From the NCBI RefSeq assembly GCF_002573715.1, contig NZ_PDHM01000028.1, positions 437,651 to 501,650 of the forward strand: DNA of 64,000 bases, read 5' to 3'. This DNA is from Paenibacillus sp. EZ-K15. Its GTDB lineage: Bacteria; Bacillota; Bacilli; Paenibacillales; Paenibacillaceae. The notes beneath the pieces were generated by a model. The model made no database searches. It was not told the DNA's origin and worked only from the letters and a program-made list of their open reading frames with translations. Shown one piece after another: positions 1-8,722 of this stretch. Positions within the stretch are counted from its first letter, which is position 1; the number at the start of each line of letters is the position of its first letter. A program made the position numbers and the translations under genes.

Positions 1-290
1 CGAGTAAGCGCATAGGCGTTAAGGGTCGTAAAGAAAAGTCCAAGCACCAGACTTCCGCCAACATAATAAAGGGTATTTAAGAGTGATTGCCCAAAACCGT
101 ATTGATTCCAAGCCTTCGAATAATTCTGCAATCTTAGTTCCGAAGGCAGCGCCCATATATCTTTAAAAAACTCTGGATTGCTTTTTAACGATTCATAAAT
201 AACCCAGATTAAAGGAAATATTATAGTCAGCGACCAGGCATAAAGCACCAGACGCCACACAATGTCCATTAACGTTCGTTTTTCCTTCAA
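1..290 (-). CDS. Carbohydrate ABC transporter permease, MalG/CUT1 type (partial, runs off left edge)
   Basis: Inner-membrane subunit of a binding-protein-dependent sugar importer. Only the N-terminal ~96 residues are present. They read as a short basic stretch, a first membrane helix (roughly residues 9-30, with FPLIWVIYESLK), the periplasmic segment typical of MalG-type permeases (FFKDIWALPSEL, NYSKAW, GQSLLNT) and the start of the second helix. I chose the TTG at 290 because a GGAGGG Shine-Dalgarno lies 6 nt upstream; an in-frame ATG at 269 is the alternative. It lies 29 bp downstream of the MalF-type permease and is the last visible gene of the operon that starts with the lipoprotein at 3081. 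The EAA loop and C-terminus are outside the window. Confidence 0.9.
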   Translation of the reverse strand, partial: MKEKRTLMDIVWRLVLYAWSLTIIFPLIWVIYESLKSNPEFFKDIWALPSELRLQNYSKAWNQYGFGQSLLNTLYYVGGSLVLGLFFTTLNAYALT

Positions 291-319
291 ACATATCCCT
301 CCGAACCTTCATATGGAAA

Positions 320-1270
320 CTAATACTCGTAGCCTTTGTTCGGCACAAATTTATCGATTAATAGCTTTGCCGTTACTAATATGACGAATAGAATCATACC
401 GACTGCGGAAGCGTAGCCGTAATTCCGATACTCTACGCCGAAAGCTAAGTTAAACATGTAGAGGCCGATGACGTCCGTCGACCCGAATGGCCCCCCATTC
501 GTCATAATGAGGATGATTTCGAAGCCCTTCATTGTGCCGACGACAAGGAACAAAGCGCTGACGCGGATAATTGGCGTAACGAGCGGCATTGTAATTTTAA
601 ACAAGCGTGTCATATGTCCGGCGCCTTCAAGAATCGCCGCCTCGTACAATGACTTTGGAATCCCCAGCATCGCATTGGCAAAGATAATGACGTACAAGCC
701 GACCCCGCCCCAAACCCATGCCGGGATAATGGATGCAAGCGCCGTGCTTTCATTGCCCAGCCAATAGAAATTTCCGGTATCAATTCCGACGAACTTTAGA
801 ATCCCATTCAGCAAACCGTACGATCCGTCATAAATGAAAGCCCAGAGGAGAGCGACTACGACCGTAGATAAAACGTTCGGGAAGAAAAACAATACCTTCA
901 AAAATTTATTTTCTTTATACGTTTTATTGGTAATTAAATAGGCAAGGAGCAGGGAGATGATAATAACAAAGAAAGGCACTGTTATCATAAGAATCAAGTT
1001 GTGGGTAAGCGCGCGCCATACATATTTATCTTGGAATGCGGTGACGAAATTGGACAGTCCGACAAACGTTGCATCCGTAAACCCGTCCCAATTGAGCAGC
1101 GCATAATAAACGGATAAAATGTTCGGAAACAACGTGAAAAGCAAATAGCCGCCAAAGGGAGGCACGATGGCTATGAACAGAAATATCCACTTCTGCGTAT
1201 TCGCTTTATCTAGACCCATAAGCTTGCGCATAGGGGTCTTTGGTGTCTTCACAATGGTTGAATCAGACAC
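320..1270 (-). CDS. Carbohydrate ABC transporter permease, MalF/CUT1 type
   Basis: 316-residue permease of a CUT1 sugar importer; it pairs with the following MalG-type subunit to form the channel. Six hydrophobic segments are visible, beginning at residues ~27-50. The cytoplasmic EAA motif that contacts the ATPase is EAAILEGAGHMTRLFKITMP at about residues 210-230. The start is GTG at 1270 with GGAG about 10 nt upstream. No ATPase gene is seen in the operon, which is usual for CUT1 systems served by a shared MsmX-type ATPase (known for the family, not shown here). A MITE-like element lies 31 bp upstream, between this gene and the lipoprotein gene, so transcripts reading through carry it. The substrate is unknown. 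Confidence 0.93.
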   Translation of the reverse strand: MSDSTIVKTPKTPMRKLMGLDKANTQKWIFLFIAIVPPFGGYLLFTLFPNILSVYYALLNWDGFTDATFVGLSNFVTAFQDKYVWRALTHNLILMITVPFFVIIISLLLAYLITNKTYKENKFLKVLFFFPNVLSTVVVALLWAFIYDGSYGLLNGILKFVGIDTGNFYWLGNESTALASIIPAWVWGGVGLYVIIFANAMLGIPKSLYEAAILEGAGHMTRLFKITMPLVTPIIRVSALFLVVGTMKGFEIILIMTNGGPFGSTDVIGLYMFNLAFGVEYRNYGYASAVGMILFVILVTAKLLIDKFVPNKGYEY

Positions 1271-1300
1271 AAGAGGTCAACTCCTATCTTACTGGACGTT

Positions 1301-1525
1301 TATTAGAGGTTGTTCAAAAAGTCGTCTTTTGATCACGAAGTGAGTCAAGAAGTAACTCGGCATCGAATCTTGAATTCGGCGGGCCTAAGTAGAAGCTTCC
1401 GAAGCATGTTTCCTGCGGAAACATTTCAGGTGCTCACGTACCCAAAACGTACGCTCCGCTCCTCAGTCCCTAGCTTCCAACCTTCTCGGTGCTGAAAATC
1501 CGACTTCTTGAACACGCACTATTAG
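1301..1525. mobile_element. MITE-like element, copy 1, with 6-bp flanking direct repeat
   Basis: Non-coding element of about 213 bp with imperfect terminal inverted repeats: the left end has TGTTCAAAAAGTCG and the right end, reverse-complemented, has TGTTCAAGAAGTCG. TATTAG flanks it on both sides (1301-1306 and 1520-1525), as a target-site duplication would. It shares three blocks with the copy at 40269-40445: TTTGATCACGAAG, CATCGAATCTTGAATTC, and a 39-nt block starting GTGCTCACGTACCCAAAACG. Relative to that copy it has a ~40-bp insertion (about 1386-1429) containing the hairpin TGTTTCC-TGC-GGAAACA. It encodes no transposase, so any movement would need a trans-acting enzyme. The 61-codon ORF inside it is not convincing. 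It sits in the intercistronic gap of the sugar operon. Confidence 0.72.
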
Positions 1526-1608
1526 TCATTTTCAGTGTGAAGCCTATAGGGTCTCAGACGTTAAAACGGAAGAGCGGAGATGAATCCTCCCCGCTCCAAC
1601 ACGTCTTA

Positions 1609-3081
1609 TTATTTCTTTTCAACCTCTAGAGCTTTCTTCAGCAGCTCTTCAGCTTGCTCCAGAATCGGTTTCGGATCCTGCATGCCCATAGCAAATTTCA
1701 CAATATTCTCATTCATTAATTTTTCTGCTTGAGCAAGATTCGGATCGGAAATGTTGATAGACCGGCTTGCTTTAAAAGTCTGAGCATTATTATCTGCAAT
1801 GTATTTCAGAACAGATTGAGCAGAGCTGGAAAGGTTAGCCGCTCTGGCAGGATCTTCCGTCAAATCCTTGCGCATTGGCAAAGCGCCTGCCTTTTCGGCA
1901 GCAAATTGTTGATTTTCAAGCGTAACCAGCCATGCGATCAGTTCTTTGGCCCACTTTTTGTTTAATTCCGGCTTAGCTGCCCAGATATAGTTGAAGTTTG
2001 AAGTTCCGCTTCGAATCCAAAGCTGTTGATTTGTGTTATCTCTGAAAGGAACAGCCATGAAACCCCAATCGAAATCCTCAGGCGTTGCTTCCTTCATCTC
2101 ATTCTCAACATGTGTCCCAGTCGATACCATAGCAGCTTGCCCCTGAATAACCTGCATTTGCGATTGCGTATGGTTCAATGCCGGAAGTCCTTCTGCAAAA
2201 TATCCTAGCTTGCCAAGCTCATAGAAGCGCGTCCAGGTTTCAACCGTCTCTGGATTTGTGTATTGCGGCAAACCATAAGTTCTATAATTTTCGATAAATT
2301 CATCGACATGACCATTGATATCAGCCAGTTCAAAATTTTTGGCTGTTCCGAAAGCCCAGTTATGGTAGCTTGGATGAATGCCCGGGAACGTAATTGGAGC
2401 AATGCCGTCCGCTTTAATGTCTGCTAGAAGCGCTTTAAATTCGTCCCATGTGTTCGGGTTTTGGTTCCAGCTATGCTCTTCGAATAGCTTTTTGTTAAAA
2501 AACAACCCGCCAAAGCTACTCGCCGTAGTAAATTCATATCTTTTCCCATTGATCAGCGGCGTTGACTCGTACATGCCAGGCATCATAAGATCCTTGACCT
2601 TTTTATCCGGTACGTCTGGAAGAGGGAATTCCCAAATGTCATCCATTGGTTCAAGCTTACCGGCTTCAGCGAGCCCTATAATACCTCCAGATGGCTCTGT
2701 ATTGAATAGATCAAACATGTCATTATCATTGCCTGCAGAGATTTTTGTAGAAAGAATCGTCTTCATATCAGCTGAAGCCGTGATGTCTATTTTGACATTG
2801 GGATACTTGGCTGTGAACGATTCAACTGCATAATCGAACCACTCCCGGCCATATCCTCCTACAAAGAAGCCTACCTTTAGCGTTACTTCCTCATTCTTCG
2901 GCAATCCATTCTCATAAACATCTACTTCAGCAGATACACCCGGCTTATCCGAACCAGCAGGAGTTGTACTTGGGCTAGCCTCGTTCTTTCCGCTGTTACC
3001 ACCGCAACCAGCCAGCATTGTTAAAGATAATAGCGCTGCAACACCCGTGCTCATGAATCGTTTCATTTTTCCATTAAACAT
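1609..3081 (-). CDS. Extracellular sugar-binding lipoprotein of CUT1 ABC importer
   Basis: 490-residue substrate-binding protein. It has a short basic N-terminus, a hydrophobic signal segment and the lipobox LAGC, so the mature protein is lipid-anchored at Cys26 on the outer membrane face. A Ser/Thr/Pro-rich spacer follows (about residues 28-50), then a typical SBP_bac_1 fold with aromatic sugar-contact candidates in FTTASSFGGLFFNKKLFEEHSWNQNP split over about residues 180-210. The start at 3081 has GGGGGAG 7 nt upstream. It is the first gene of an operon with the two permeases downstream and has a cre box in its upstream region, so repression by CcpA under good carbon supply is likely. The divergently located ROK protein is a candidate specific regulator. 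The sugar ligand cannot be named from sequence alone. Confidence 0.93.
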   Translation of the reverse strand: MFNGKMKRFMSTGVAALLSLTMLAGCGGNSGKNEASPSTTPAGSDKPGVSAEVDVYENGLPKNEEVTLKVGFFVGGYGREWFDYAVESFTAKYPNVKIDITASADMKTILSTKISAGNDNDMFDLFNTEPSGGIIGLAEAGKLEPMDDIWEFPLPDVPDKKVKDLMMPGMYESTPLINGKRYEFTTASSFGGLFFNKKLFEEHSWNQNPNTWDEFKALLADIKADGIAPITFPGIHPSYHNWAFGTAKNFELADINGHVDEFIENYRTYGLPQYTNPETVETWTRFYELGKLGYFAEGLPALNHTQSQMQVIQGQAAMVSTGTHVENEMKEATPEDFDWGFMAVPFRDNTNQQLWIRSGTSNFNYIWAAKPELNKKWAKELIAWLVTLENQQFAAEKAGALPMRKDLTEDPARAANLSSSAQSVLKYIADNNAQTFKASRSINISDPNLAQAEKLMNENIVKFAMGMQDPKPILEQAEELLKKALEVEKK

Positions 3082-3226
3082 TATTTCGCTCCCCCGTTAA
3101 TTAATAAATAAATTGGATTAACTATTTAAGCATAACTATGTTTTGTTAATCAGCAATCAAATCAGGGTAAATAATTTGTAAATAAATATTGGCTATAGCC
3201 TCTGGAGCCTCACCTCCTATATATGC

Positions 3227-3240
3227 TGTAAACGCTTACA
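3227..3240. promoter_or_regulatory. cre box (CcpA catabolite-responsive element)
   Basis: TGTAAACGCTTACA is a perfect palindrome and matches the established Bacillus cre consensus TGWAANCGNTNWCA at every position. It is about 146 nt upstream of the sugar-binding lipoprotein start and 37 nt past the stop of the YdcF-like gene, so it belongs to the ABC operon promoter region. Confidence 0.85.
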
Positions 3241-3276
3241 TTTTAATTACTAATCGGCCCGTTGTCAACCCTTTTA

Positions 3277-3861
3277 TCAATTGTTTTGATCATTAATTGC
3301 CCTATTAATAATGGGGAGAGTTAATCGGAATGCCCGAATTTCCAAAAATGTTAATTTCATCTGAAATCCCACAATGCTTCTAAGGCTTCGATTAGCGTAG
3401 AAACCGCCTTTTATGCCAAGACGATGCATAATATACTTCGTGCGGCGGACATGAAATAAATTTGTTATGATAATAAAAGATTTTAGCTGGTATTGCTCCA
3501 TCAATTGCTTGCTAAAGATTAAATTTTGAACGGTGTTGTATGACTTGTCTTCTTTTAATACTCTTTTTGCCGGAACGCCCTTCTCAACCAGGTACTTCTT
3601 CATCAGCTCCGCTTCCGAGTGACGTGAACCAACAGCTCCCCCCGATACAATGATATATTTGTGCCCATACTGCCGAAATAGTTTGTAAGCCTCATCCAAT
3701 CTTTCCTTAAGCAAAGGGTGTATTCGGCCGTCTTTAGATACATAGCCAAGTACAATAAGCGCATCTGCCTTACCAGGTTTCAACATAACTGCATGCAGCC
3801 AGCATATGTAAGTCAGCACCGCCATCGCCGCTATTGCAATTATCCATCCAATCCATGCCAT
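3277..3861 (-). CDS. YdcF/ElyC-family (DUF218) membrane-anchored protein
   Basis: About 194 residues. One N-terminal membrane helix (residues ~2-25, WIGWIIAIAAMAVLTYICW) is followed by a DUF218 domain: DALIVLGYVSKDGRIHPLLKERL, the glycine-rich IIVSGGAVG, SEAELMKKYL and the conserved ED.S.NT segment (LKEDKSYNTVQNL), then FIIITNLFHVRRT. These are the family's conserved blocks. Related proteins (SanA, ElyC, YdcF) act at the envelope and the biochemical role is not settled. Two adjacent ATG codons follow a GAGGAG site; the second gives better spacing (6 nt). It is separated from the sugar operon by the cre region and is probably transcribed independently. Confidence 0.82.
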   Translation of the reverse strand: MAWIGWIIAIAAMAVLTYICWLHAVMLKPGKADALIVLGYVSKDGRIHPLLKERLDEAYKLFRQYGHKYIIVSGGAVGSRHSEAELMKKYLVEKGVPAKRVLKEDKSYNTVQNLIFSKQLMEQYQLKSFIIITNLFHVRRTKYIMHRLGIKGGFYANRSLRSIVGFQMKLTFLEIRAFRLTLPIINRAINDQNN

Positions 3862-4191
3862 CATTTGCTCCTCTGGGCGTCAATTTGTTATGTTTAATCA
3901 AATCAATTTACAAATATAATATCTTTTTTTATCACAATGTCAATACAATCCGTTTCGTTTTTTTAGTATTTTTGGATTAAGAGTTTTCGTATGGACTGCA
4001 TCATACTGCATAAAACCGCCATATATCGTCGTTTTTTTGGGAATTTATAAGGAATGTTATTTGAATTTAACTAACTTGCAACTTTTATTCGCCTCGTATT
4101 AATGCTACACTTGAAGCAAAGTATGTTCCTAATTTGTCAAATGTTTTGAATCTATATTATATAAAACGTTGTTGGAAAGAGGATGCATATC

Positions 4192-5367
4192 GTGAGTGAG
4201 TCGGTCAAACCAACTAGCCATATGTTATTAAAATCAATTAATCAGCAGAAGGTTCTTTTTCTCATTTATTCAGAAGGGCCGATCTCTCGCGTAGAGCTTG
4301 CGGAAAAAACTGGACTAAGCAGACAAACGGTAACCAATATCGTGAATCGCCTGTTGAAGGAAAAAATAATCGTGACAGGGGAGCTTATCGACTTGGAGGC
4401 AGGCAGCGGAAGGAAAAGAGTCGGCCTTCATATCAACAGCGGCCACTTTTATGCCATCGGGCTTGAGCTCGCCGGCAAATACATTCGCGGAAAAGTGTAC
4501 AACCTGCGTCAAGAGGCAGTCGCATCAGCAGAACGCACGAGCAACAAATATGGTTCTATAGATGTGCTGATGCAGCTGTTACATGAAGTTATTGATGAGC
4601 TGCTCACCCAGGTACCCAACACTTCTAAAGTAAAAGGGATCGGAATCAGTATGCAGGGCCTGGTAGATTCTCAGCATGGCATCGTTCTGCGAACACCCGG
4701 CATAGGCGTTCATCGCCTGCCACTCAAGCAGCTGCTTGAAGACAAATATAACATCCCCGTGTATATCGAGAACGATGTCAATCTTCTCTCTGTCAACGAG
4801 AATATGAACGGCTCCTTGAAAGAATCCAATAGCAATATCACCATTAAGTTTGATTATGGTACAGGCGGCGCAATCGTCCATAATAAACAAATTATAGCAG
4901 GATCAAGCTTTGTTGCAGGTGAATTCGGGCATTATAAAGGCTTCTATGGAGAAGATGCCTATCCATGCCATTGCGGCAGATCCGGATGCTTAACGACGCT
5001 GGCTTCCAGCAGCGGACTGAGTGTTTCCATCAAATGCACACTAGAGGAGTTCGCAGAAGGCATAAGAACTGGAGATCCTAAGTTCCTTAGTTTATACGAA
5101 AAAATTGTCGATGGCATCGCGACCGCCGTTACCAATATCATTACATTTATAAATCCAGACAGTTTGCTTATGACTGGTCGAGTCATTCCTACCATCAGTC
5201 CCGAAATGTTCAACGAGATTAAAGCTAGAGTGATGCACCAGTTGCCTGTGACAGTTAATAACGTACAATTGATCCACCTTCATAACAAACCGGATGAAAC
5301 AAAGCTTGCTGCCGGGTTAGTTATTAAACGTGCATTTGAAATACCGCTGGATACTTTATCTCTTTAA
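4192..5367 (+). CDS. ROK-family transcriptional regulator (XylR/NagC type)
   Basis: 391 residues. An N-terminal winged helix-turn-helix (about residues 20-65: ISRVELAEKTGLSRQTVTNIVNRLL split across the helices) is followed by a ROK sugar-kinase-like domain. The ROK zinc site is seen as CHCGRSGC (near residue 265). FDYGTGGAIV is the degenerate phosphate-loop region, and ENDVN precedes it. The start is taken at GTG 4192 because AAGAGG lies 9 nt upstream; an in-frame ATG at 4183 is too close to that site. Members of this family repress sugar-uptake operons and release on binding sugar. Divergent placement next to the CUT1 operon, with only the YdcF-like gene between, makes that operon the likely target (inference). 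Confidence 0.9.
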   Translation: MSESVKPTSHMLLKSINQQKVLFLIYSEGPISRVELAEKTGLSRQTVTNIVNRLLKEKIIVTGELIDLEAGSGRKRVGLHINSGHFYAIGLELAGKYIRGKVYNLRQEAVASAERTSNKYGSIDVLMQLLHEVIDELLTQVPNTSKVKGIGISMQGLVDSQHGIVLRTPGIGVHRLPLKQLLEDKYNIPVYIENDVNLLSVNENMNGSLKESNSNITIKFDYGTGGAIVHNKQIIAGSSFVAGEFGHYKGFYGEDAYPCHCGRSGCLTTLASSSGLSVSIKCTLEEFAEGIRTGDPKFLSLYEKIVDGIATAVTNIITFINPDSLLMTGRVIPTISPEMFNEIKARVMHQLPVTVNNVQLIHLHNKPDETKLAAGLVIKRAFEIPLDTLSL

Positions 5368-5390
5368 TACGACGGATGAAACCATACTAG

Positions 5391-5430
5391 AACGGTTCAT
5401 CTCTGACTTAGAATGAACCGTTTTACTTTT
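5391..5430 (+). terminator. Rho-independent terminator after the ROK regulator
   Basis: Perfect 10-bp stem AACGGTTCAT (5391-5400) / ATGAACCGTT (5413-5422) with a 12-nt loop, followed by TTACTTTTTACC, 24 nt after the ROK stop codon. Confidence 0.85.
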
Positions 5431-5881
5431 TACCATCCGCTATTCAAATCTATATACTCTGTAATATCTTTTTTTGCGACCCTTCATGAATTCTCTCCCC
5501 CATGGATCAATGCCGATGAGAAGCAAAAACCAGTTGGTAGTCGGGCTCTCAGAAGTCACCTGCAGCGTCAACGAGCCTTGAAGGAATCGCTGAAGGATAG
5601 ATACCATGTGGACGCCTCCGACCGGATTTCGAAAATCGAATCCTAACTTGCACGCTGTCACTACGCTCCGCTAGCCAGATCCTGTGATCGTTTAACCGGA
5701 ACGGGGCTGATTTAGTACAAGCGGACAAGATATATAATCAGATTCTAAGGAAACAGATTCAACTTTGATTATCGCCACGGGGCCTGTACGTCCTTACGAT
5801 ATCGACAAGAGTAGGACAAATCGAATCCAATTCCCGGGTGGTCATGGATAAGGTGTTTATTGCGACAAACCTTGCAACGGA
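5431..5881. other. Degenerate intergenic stretch, no supported gene
   Basis: About 450 bp between the ROK terminator and the chemotaxis-receptor fragment. A 73-codon open frame on the minus strand (5440-5661) has no recognisable domain and no convincing ribosome site. Short in-phase peptides upstream of 5880 do not join into a receptor. Read as decayed sequence. Confidence 0.5.
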
Positions 5882-6367
5882 AGGAAATCAAGCGTTGATA
5901 TGGTTGTTAGACAGATGAATTCTATCAGTTTTACAGTGAACCAATCCGCTGAGTACATGAAATACTTAGTAGATAATGCCCTTCACATAGGAAAAATTGT
6001 AGAAGTCATCAATACAATCGCTAATCAAACGAATATGTAAGCCCTGAATGCTTCCATAGAAGCTTCTCGCGCTGGAGAACATGGACGTGGTTTTGCAGTG
6101 GTTGCAGGTGAAGTGAAAAAGTTGGCTGAACAGTCATCCAAATCGGCCCAACAGATTACGTCCTATGTGGAGAGTATCCAAGAAGGAATTCAAAACGCTG
6201 TCCAGTCCATGGAGCAAGGTACAAGAGAGGTTACAGAGGCACTCCATTTGGTGACCCAAGCGGGATCATCGTTTAATGAAACTATGGAGGAGGTTACATC
6301 TTCTGCAAATGTACTGTCTAGCATGGAGGAAGAACTCCAAGAGAAAATAAGGCAGTTTAAGTTATAA
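5882..6367 (+). pseudogene. Methyl-accepting chemotaxis protein, C-terminal signalling fragment with in-frame stop
   Basis: In one frame the sequence encodes the cytoplasmic hairpin of a chemoreceptor: IVEVINTIANQTNM, then a TAA stop at 6038-6040, then ALNASIEASRAGEHGRGFAV, which is the highly conserved tip that binds CheA and CheW, followed by EVKKLAEQSSKSAQQI and a coiled-coil return helix ending at 6367. In intact receptors a hydrophobic residue (the second L of NLLALNA) stands where the stop is. No sensor domain, membrane helix or HAMP domain precedes it, and the frame degrades above about 5882. The ATG at 6098 could only make an 89-residue half hairpin. It is best read as a dead remnant. 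Confidence 0.85.
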
Positions 6368-6392
6368 CAGAAGCTTCACGCCTAAGGGAATA

Positions 6393-7769
6393 TTACGCTT
6401 TGATTGAAAAAAACAAATCATTCAAAGCCTCACCCATGGTTGGGTGAGTAAAGATATGATCCCTTAGGAAGGTAAACGGTTGTTCCATCTGAATCGCCAT
6501 GCTCACCATATTGATGACCTCACTAGATTCCGCACAGAACAAGGTTGCTCCAAGAATCTTATTAGTATCGGCATCTACAATCGCCTTCATGAATCCGTCT
6601 GTTTCCTGGATTAAACGCGCACGAGGAATCGCGGCTGCAGGAAGTTTTGCCACCTTAATGCTGTACCCTTTCTGACATGCTTCTTCCTCACTGAGGCCGA
6701 CGCGGGACAGCGGAGGATCCATGAACATGGTGTAAGGAACATTGATTCGATCTGCGGTATGACGGGTACCATTCCCAAAGAGATCGCCTTTCACGATTCG
6801 ATAATCATCGAGCGATATATAAGTAAACTGTAGCCCACCCTTTACATCGCCTAGAGCCCAGATATGGGGGACGGATGTTCTTAGATGCGCATCGACTTGG
6901 ATAGCACCACGTTCATCTAGCTTGACACCTGCTGCTTCCAGATTAAGTCCATCTACATTTGGTTTTCTACCCGTTGCCAGTAAAACAGTATCTACATGCA
7001 GTTCTTCAGCATTGCCCGCTACCTCATAGGATAGAACCGTTCCCTCTTGCGTATCTTTGAGTCCAATGACTTTAGCAATCAGTTTAATATCAATACCCTT
7101 CTTTGAAAGGACATCATAAACAGCATCCGCAACATCTCGATCTTCACGCGCAATGAACTTTGGTCCTCCTTCTAAAACGGTTACTTCCGAGCCAAATTGA
7201 CGATAGATGGAGGCAAACTCTAAACCAATATAGCCGCCACCGATAATCGCCAGCTTCTTCGGCAGCCTTTTCTTGTCCAAGATGGACGTGCTCGTGTAAA
7301 CATGCTGACTCTTTCGAATTCCCGCAATATTAGGGATGACCGCCTCAGCACCTGTATTAATAAAGATTCGAGGTGCAGATAAAATCGTTATCTCTTTATT
7401 TGAAGTGACCTGCACTTCATGGTCGGACACAAACGATGCTGTTCCATCAAATACTTGAATATTTTGATGCTGGGCTAGATTGTTATAGTTTTTCTGACGC
7501 AGGAAGGCAGTGAGTTCATCCTTTTGCTGAATGGCTTGATCATAATGAGCGAGCTGCACCTTCGGATCTTGAACCTCTTTAACTTGTTCTTGTTTTGCTT
7601 GGTGAGCTAAGAATTTCGTTGGTATGCAGGCGATATTGATACAAGTTCCTCCATACATCTTATTGGATCGTTCGATAACCGCCACCCTCCAATTGTGGTT
7701 AGCGAGTTCCACAGCTAGTGTTTTTCCACCTTTTCCAAATCCAATAATGATGGCATCAAATGTTGTCAT
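6393..7769 (-). CDS. rclA: FAD-dependent pyridine nucleotide-disulfide oxidoreductase, RclA-like
   Basis: 458-residue flavoprotein. The FAD-binding GFGKGG loop is at residues 10-15, the redox-active pair C43 and C48 sits in GGTCINIACIPTK, the NAD(P)H-binding GGGYIGLEFAS is near residue 177, the second FAD block is ATGRKPN ... IWALGDV, and the C-terminal dimerisation domain ends FTHPTMGEALNDLF. These blocks, including ISLDDYRIV and NVPYTMFMDPPLSRVG, match the E. coli RclA pattern I know well rather than mercuric reductase or lipoamide dehydrogenase. RclA protects against reactive chlorine and has Cu(II) reductase activity (family knowledge). The start ATG has GGGAGGA 7 nt upstream. It is intact although its neighbours on both sides are remnants. 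Confidence 0.85.
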   Translation of the reverse strand: MTTFDAIIIGFGKGGKTLAVELANHNWRVAVIERSNKMYGGTCINIACIPTKFLAHQAKQEQVKEVQDPKVQLAHYDQAIQQKDELTAFLRQKNYNNLAQHQNIQVFDGTASFVSDHEVQVTSNKEITILSAPRIFINTGAEAVIPNIAGIRKSQHVYTSTSILDKKRLPKKLAIIGGGYIGLEFASIYRQFGSEVTVLEGGPKFIAREDRDVADAVYDVLSKKGIDIKLIAKVIGLKDTQEGTVLSYEVAGNAEELHVDTVLLATGRKPNVDGLNLEAAGVKLDERGAIQVDAHLRTSVPHIWALGDVKGGLQFTYISLDDYRIVKGDLFGNGTRHTADRINVPYTMFMDPPLSRVGLSEEEACQKGYSIKVAKLPAAAIPRARLIQETDGFMKAIVDADTNKILGATLFCAESSEVINMVSMAIQMEQPFTFLRDHIFTHPTMGEALNDLFFSIKA

Positions 7770-7788
7770 CTAAAATTCCTCCCTACGT

Positions 7789-7953
7789 TTAATTTCGAGA
7801 CTGATGAGTCAAAGTATATGATTTCATGGCACTCACAGCTTCTTGTGCAGACCATGAAGCACTTGCTACAAGACCAAAGTTTAGTTTCCCCGCATTATAA
7901 GCATCCATACCTGAAGCAGCCGTCCCATCGTAAACGACACCTGCTTCAAAGCC
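7789..7953 (-). pseudogene. C-terminal gene fragment, family not recognised
   Basis: A frame of 54 residues that looks coding (AASGMDAYNAGKLNFGLVAS, SAQEAVSAMKSY) and ends in TAA at 7789-7791. It is cut off upstream by an in-frame TAA at 7954-7956 and has no start codon. It immediately abuts the esterase remnant, suggesting a deletion junction between two decayed genes. I cannot name the parent family. Confidence 0.5.
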
Positions 7954-7961
7954 TTAAAATT

Positions 7962-8335
7962 TTATGCAGGCTTGAAATGATGGTCTTGCCATCGCTGATC
8001 GAGGATGCGCTTCAAATCCTCGACTCGGAAACGCCATATCCGTGGCGTACGGGATCGTCAGGAGGAAGGTTCAGCGTCCTCGAGTCGACATGAGTGGGTT
8101 GAATGACCACGCAGCCGTGAGCAGCCCAGTAGTCGACCAACGGCCCGTAGCCGTCCAACGACCAGCCAAAGCCGTGCGAGAAAACAATAATAGGCAATTC
8201 ACTTCCTGCCGCGGGTGCAGACACTCGCACTTGCAGGTTCTCACCACGGTCTGGGGCTGGTACTACTACCGGCTTCAATGAGACGACTGGATTAGGCGAA
8301 CTAACGTTGATTTTCGTTTTGGCTGCTATGCCCAA
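7962..8335 (-). pseudogene. Alpha/beta hydrolase (PAF-acetylhydrolase/chlorophyllase-like), frameshifted and truncated
   Basis: N-terminal third of an alpha/beta hydrolase. It has a beta-strand region, PIIVFSHGFGWSLDGYGPLV (oxyanion-hole strand and helix) and AAHGCVVIQPTHVDSRTLNL. Near 8050 the frame shifts by one base: before it reads PPDDP, after it in the next frame RTPRIWRFRVEDLKRILDQ, the expected continuation. It then stops at 7962. The nucleophile elbow (GxSxG), acid and histidine are all missing. Full-length relatives have over 300 residues. It is clearly inactive. Confidence 0.8.
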
Positions 8336-8536
8336 CCGTATTCGAGAACATCATCAAGCCATTTTTTAGGGTAGGCAGAAGATTAAACCACCGTATGGGG
8401 AACTGTAAAACGAGATTACTATGTGCTTCAATTAATGTCTGTTCCTTTTTCCATATCAAAGTTACTGTCCGGATAAACCTTATACAATTCGTGTACAGTA
8501 TTCTTTTCAGGGAAACTTCCACCCCCCGCTTTACCA

Positions 8537-8554
8537 CTATTTGTGATACGGTTC
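8537..8554 (-). repeat. att-like site A: copy of the rlmH 3' end
   Basis: On the minus strand this reads GAACCGTATCACAAATAG, matching 16 of 18 bases of the final 18 bases of rlmH (20771-20754), in the same orientation. It is the leftmost of five such sites. A 43-codon open frame on the minus strand (8559-8428, MMNRITN...) runs through it, so part of the match could be coding, but it lacks a ribosome site. Confidence 0.55.
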
Positions 8555-8580
8555 ATCATATCAATTAAAAGGCAAAATGA

Positions 8581-8606
8581 AAGGGGCGCCCCTGCAGGGC
8601 GCCCTT
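8581..8606 (-). terminator. Terminator-like hairpin after the HSL-type esterase
   Basis: GC-rich inverted repeat AAGGGGCGCCC / GGGCGCCCTT around CTGCA. On the minus strand it is followed by CTTTCATTTT. It is about 115 nt beyond the stop of the esterase gene at 8723. Confidence 0.65.
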
Positions 8607-8722
8607 AATCTACATATGTGTTCGCTGTCATGACCAATTCTATCCAATCTTTGACTGCGGGCAAATGAAAAGAGAATCGTCTCTGTCACATCGGATGCCG
8701 TTTATCAGCACTTTCTTACCTA

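Noticed and set aside
1310..1495. A 61-codon frame inside MITE copy 1
   Set aside because: Not preserved in the copy at 40269, and the element looks non-coding.
5440..5661. A 73-codon minus-strand frame after the ROK gene
   Set aside because: No domain, weak start, lies in decayed DNA; possibly a remnant but not nameable.
8428..8559. A 43-codon minus-strand frame (MMNRITN start) running through att-like site A
   Set aside because: No ribosome site and no known family. It is kept only as a caution that site A could be partly coincidental.
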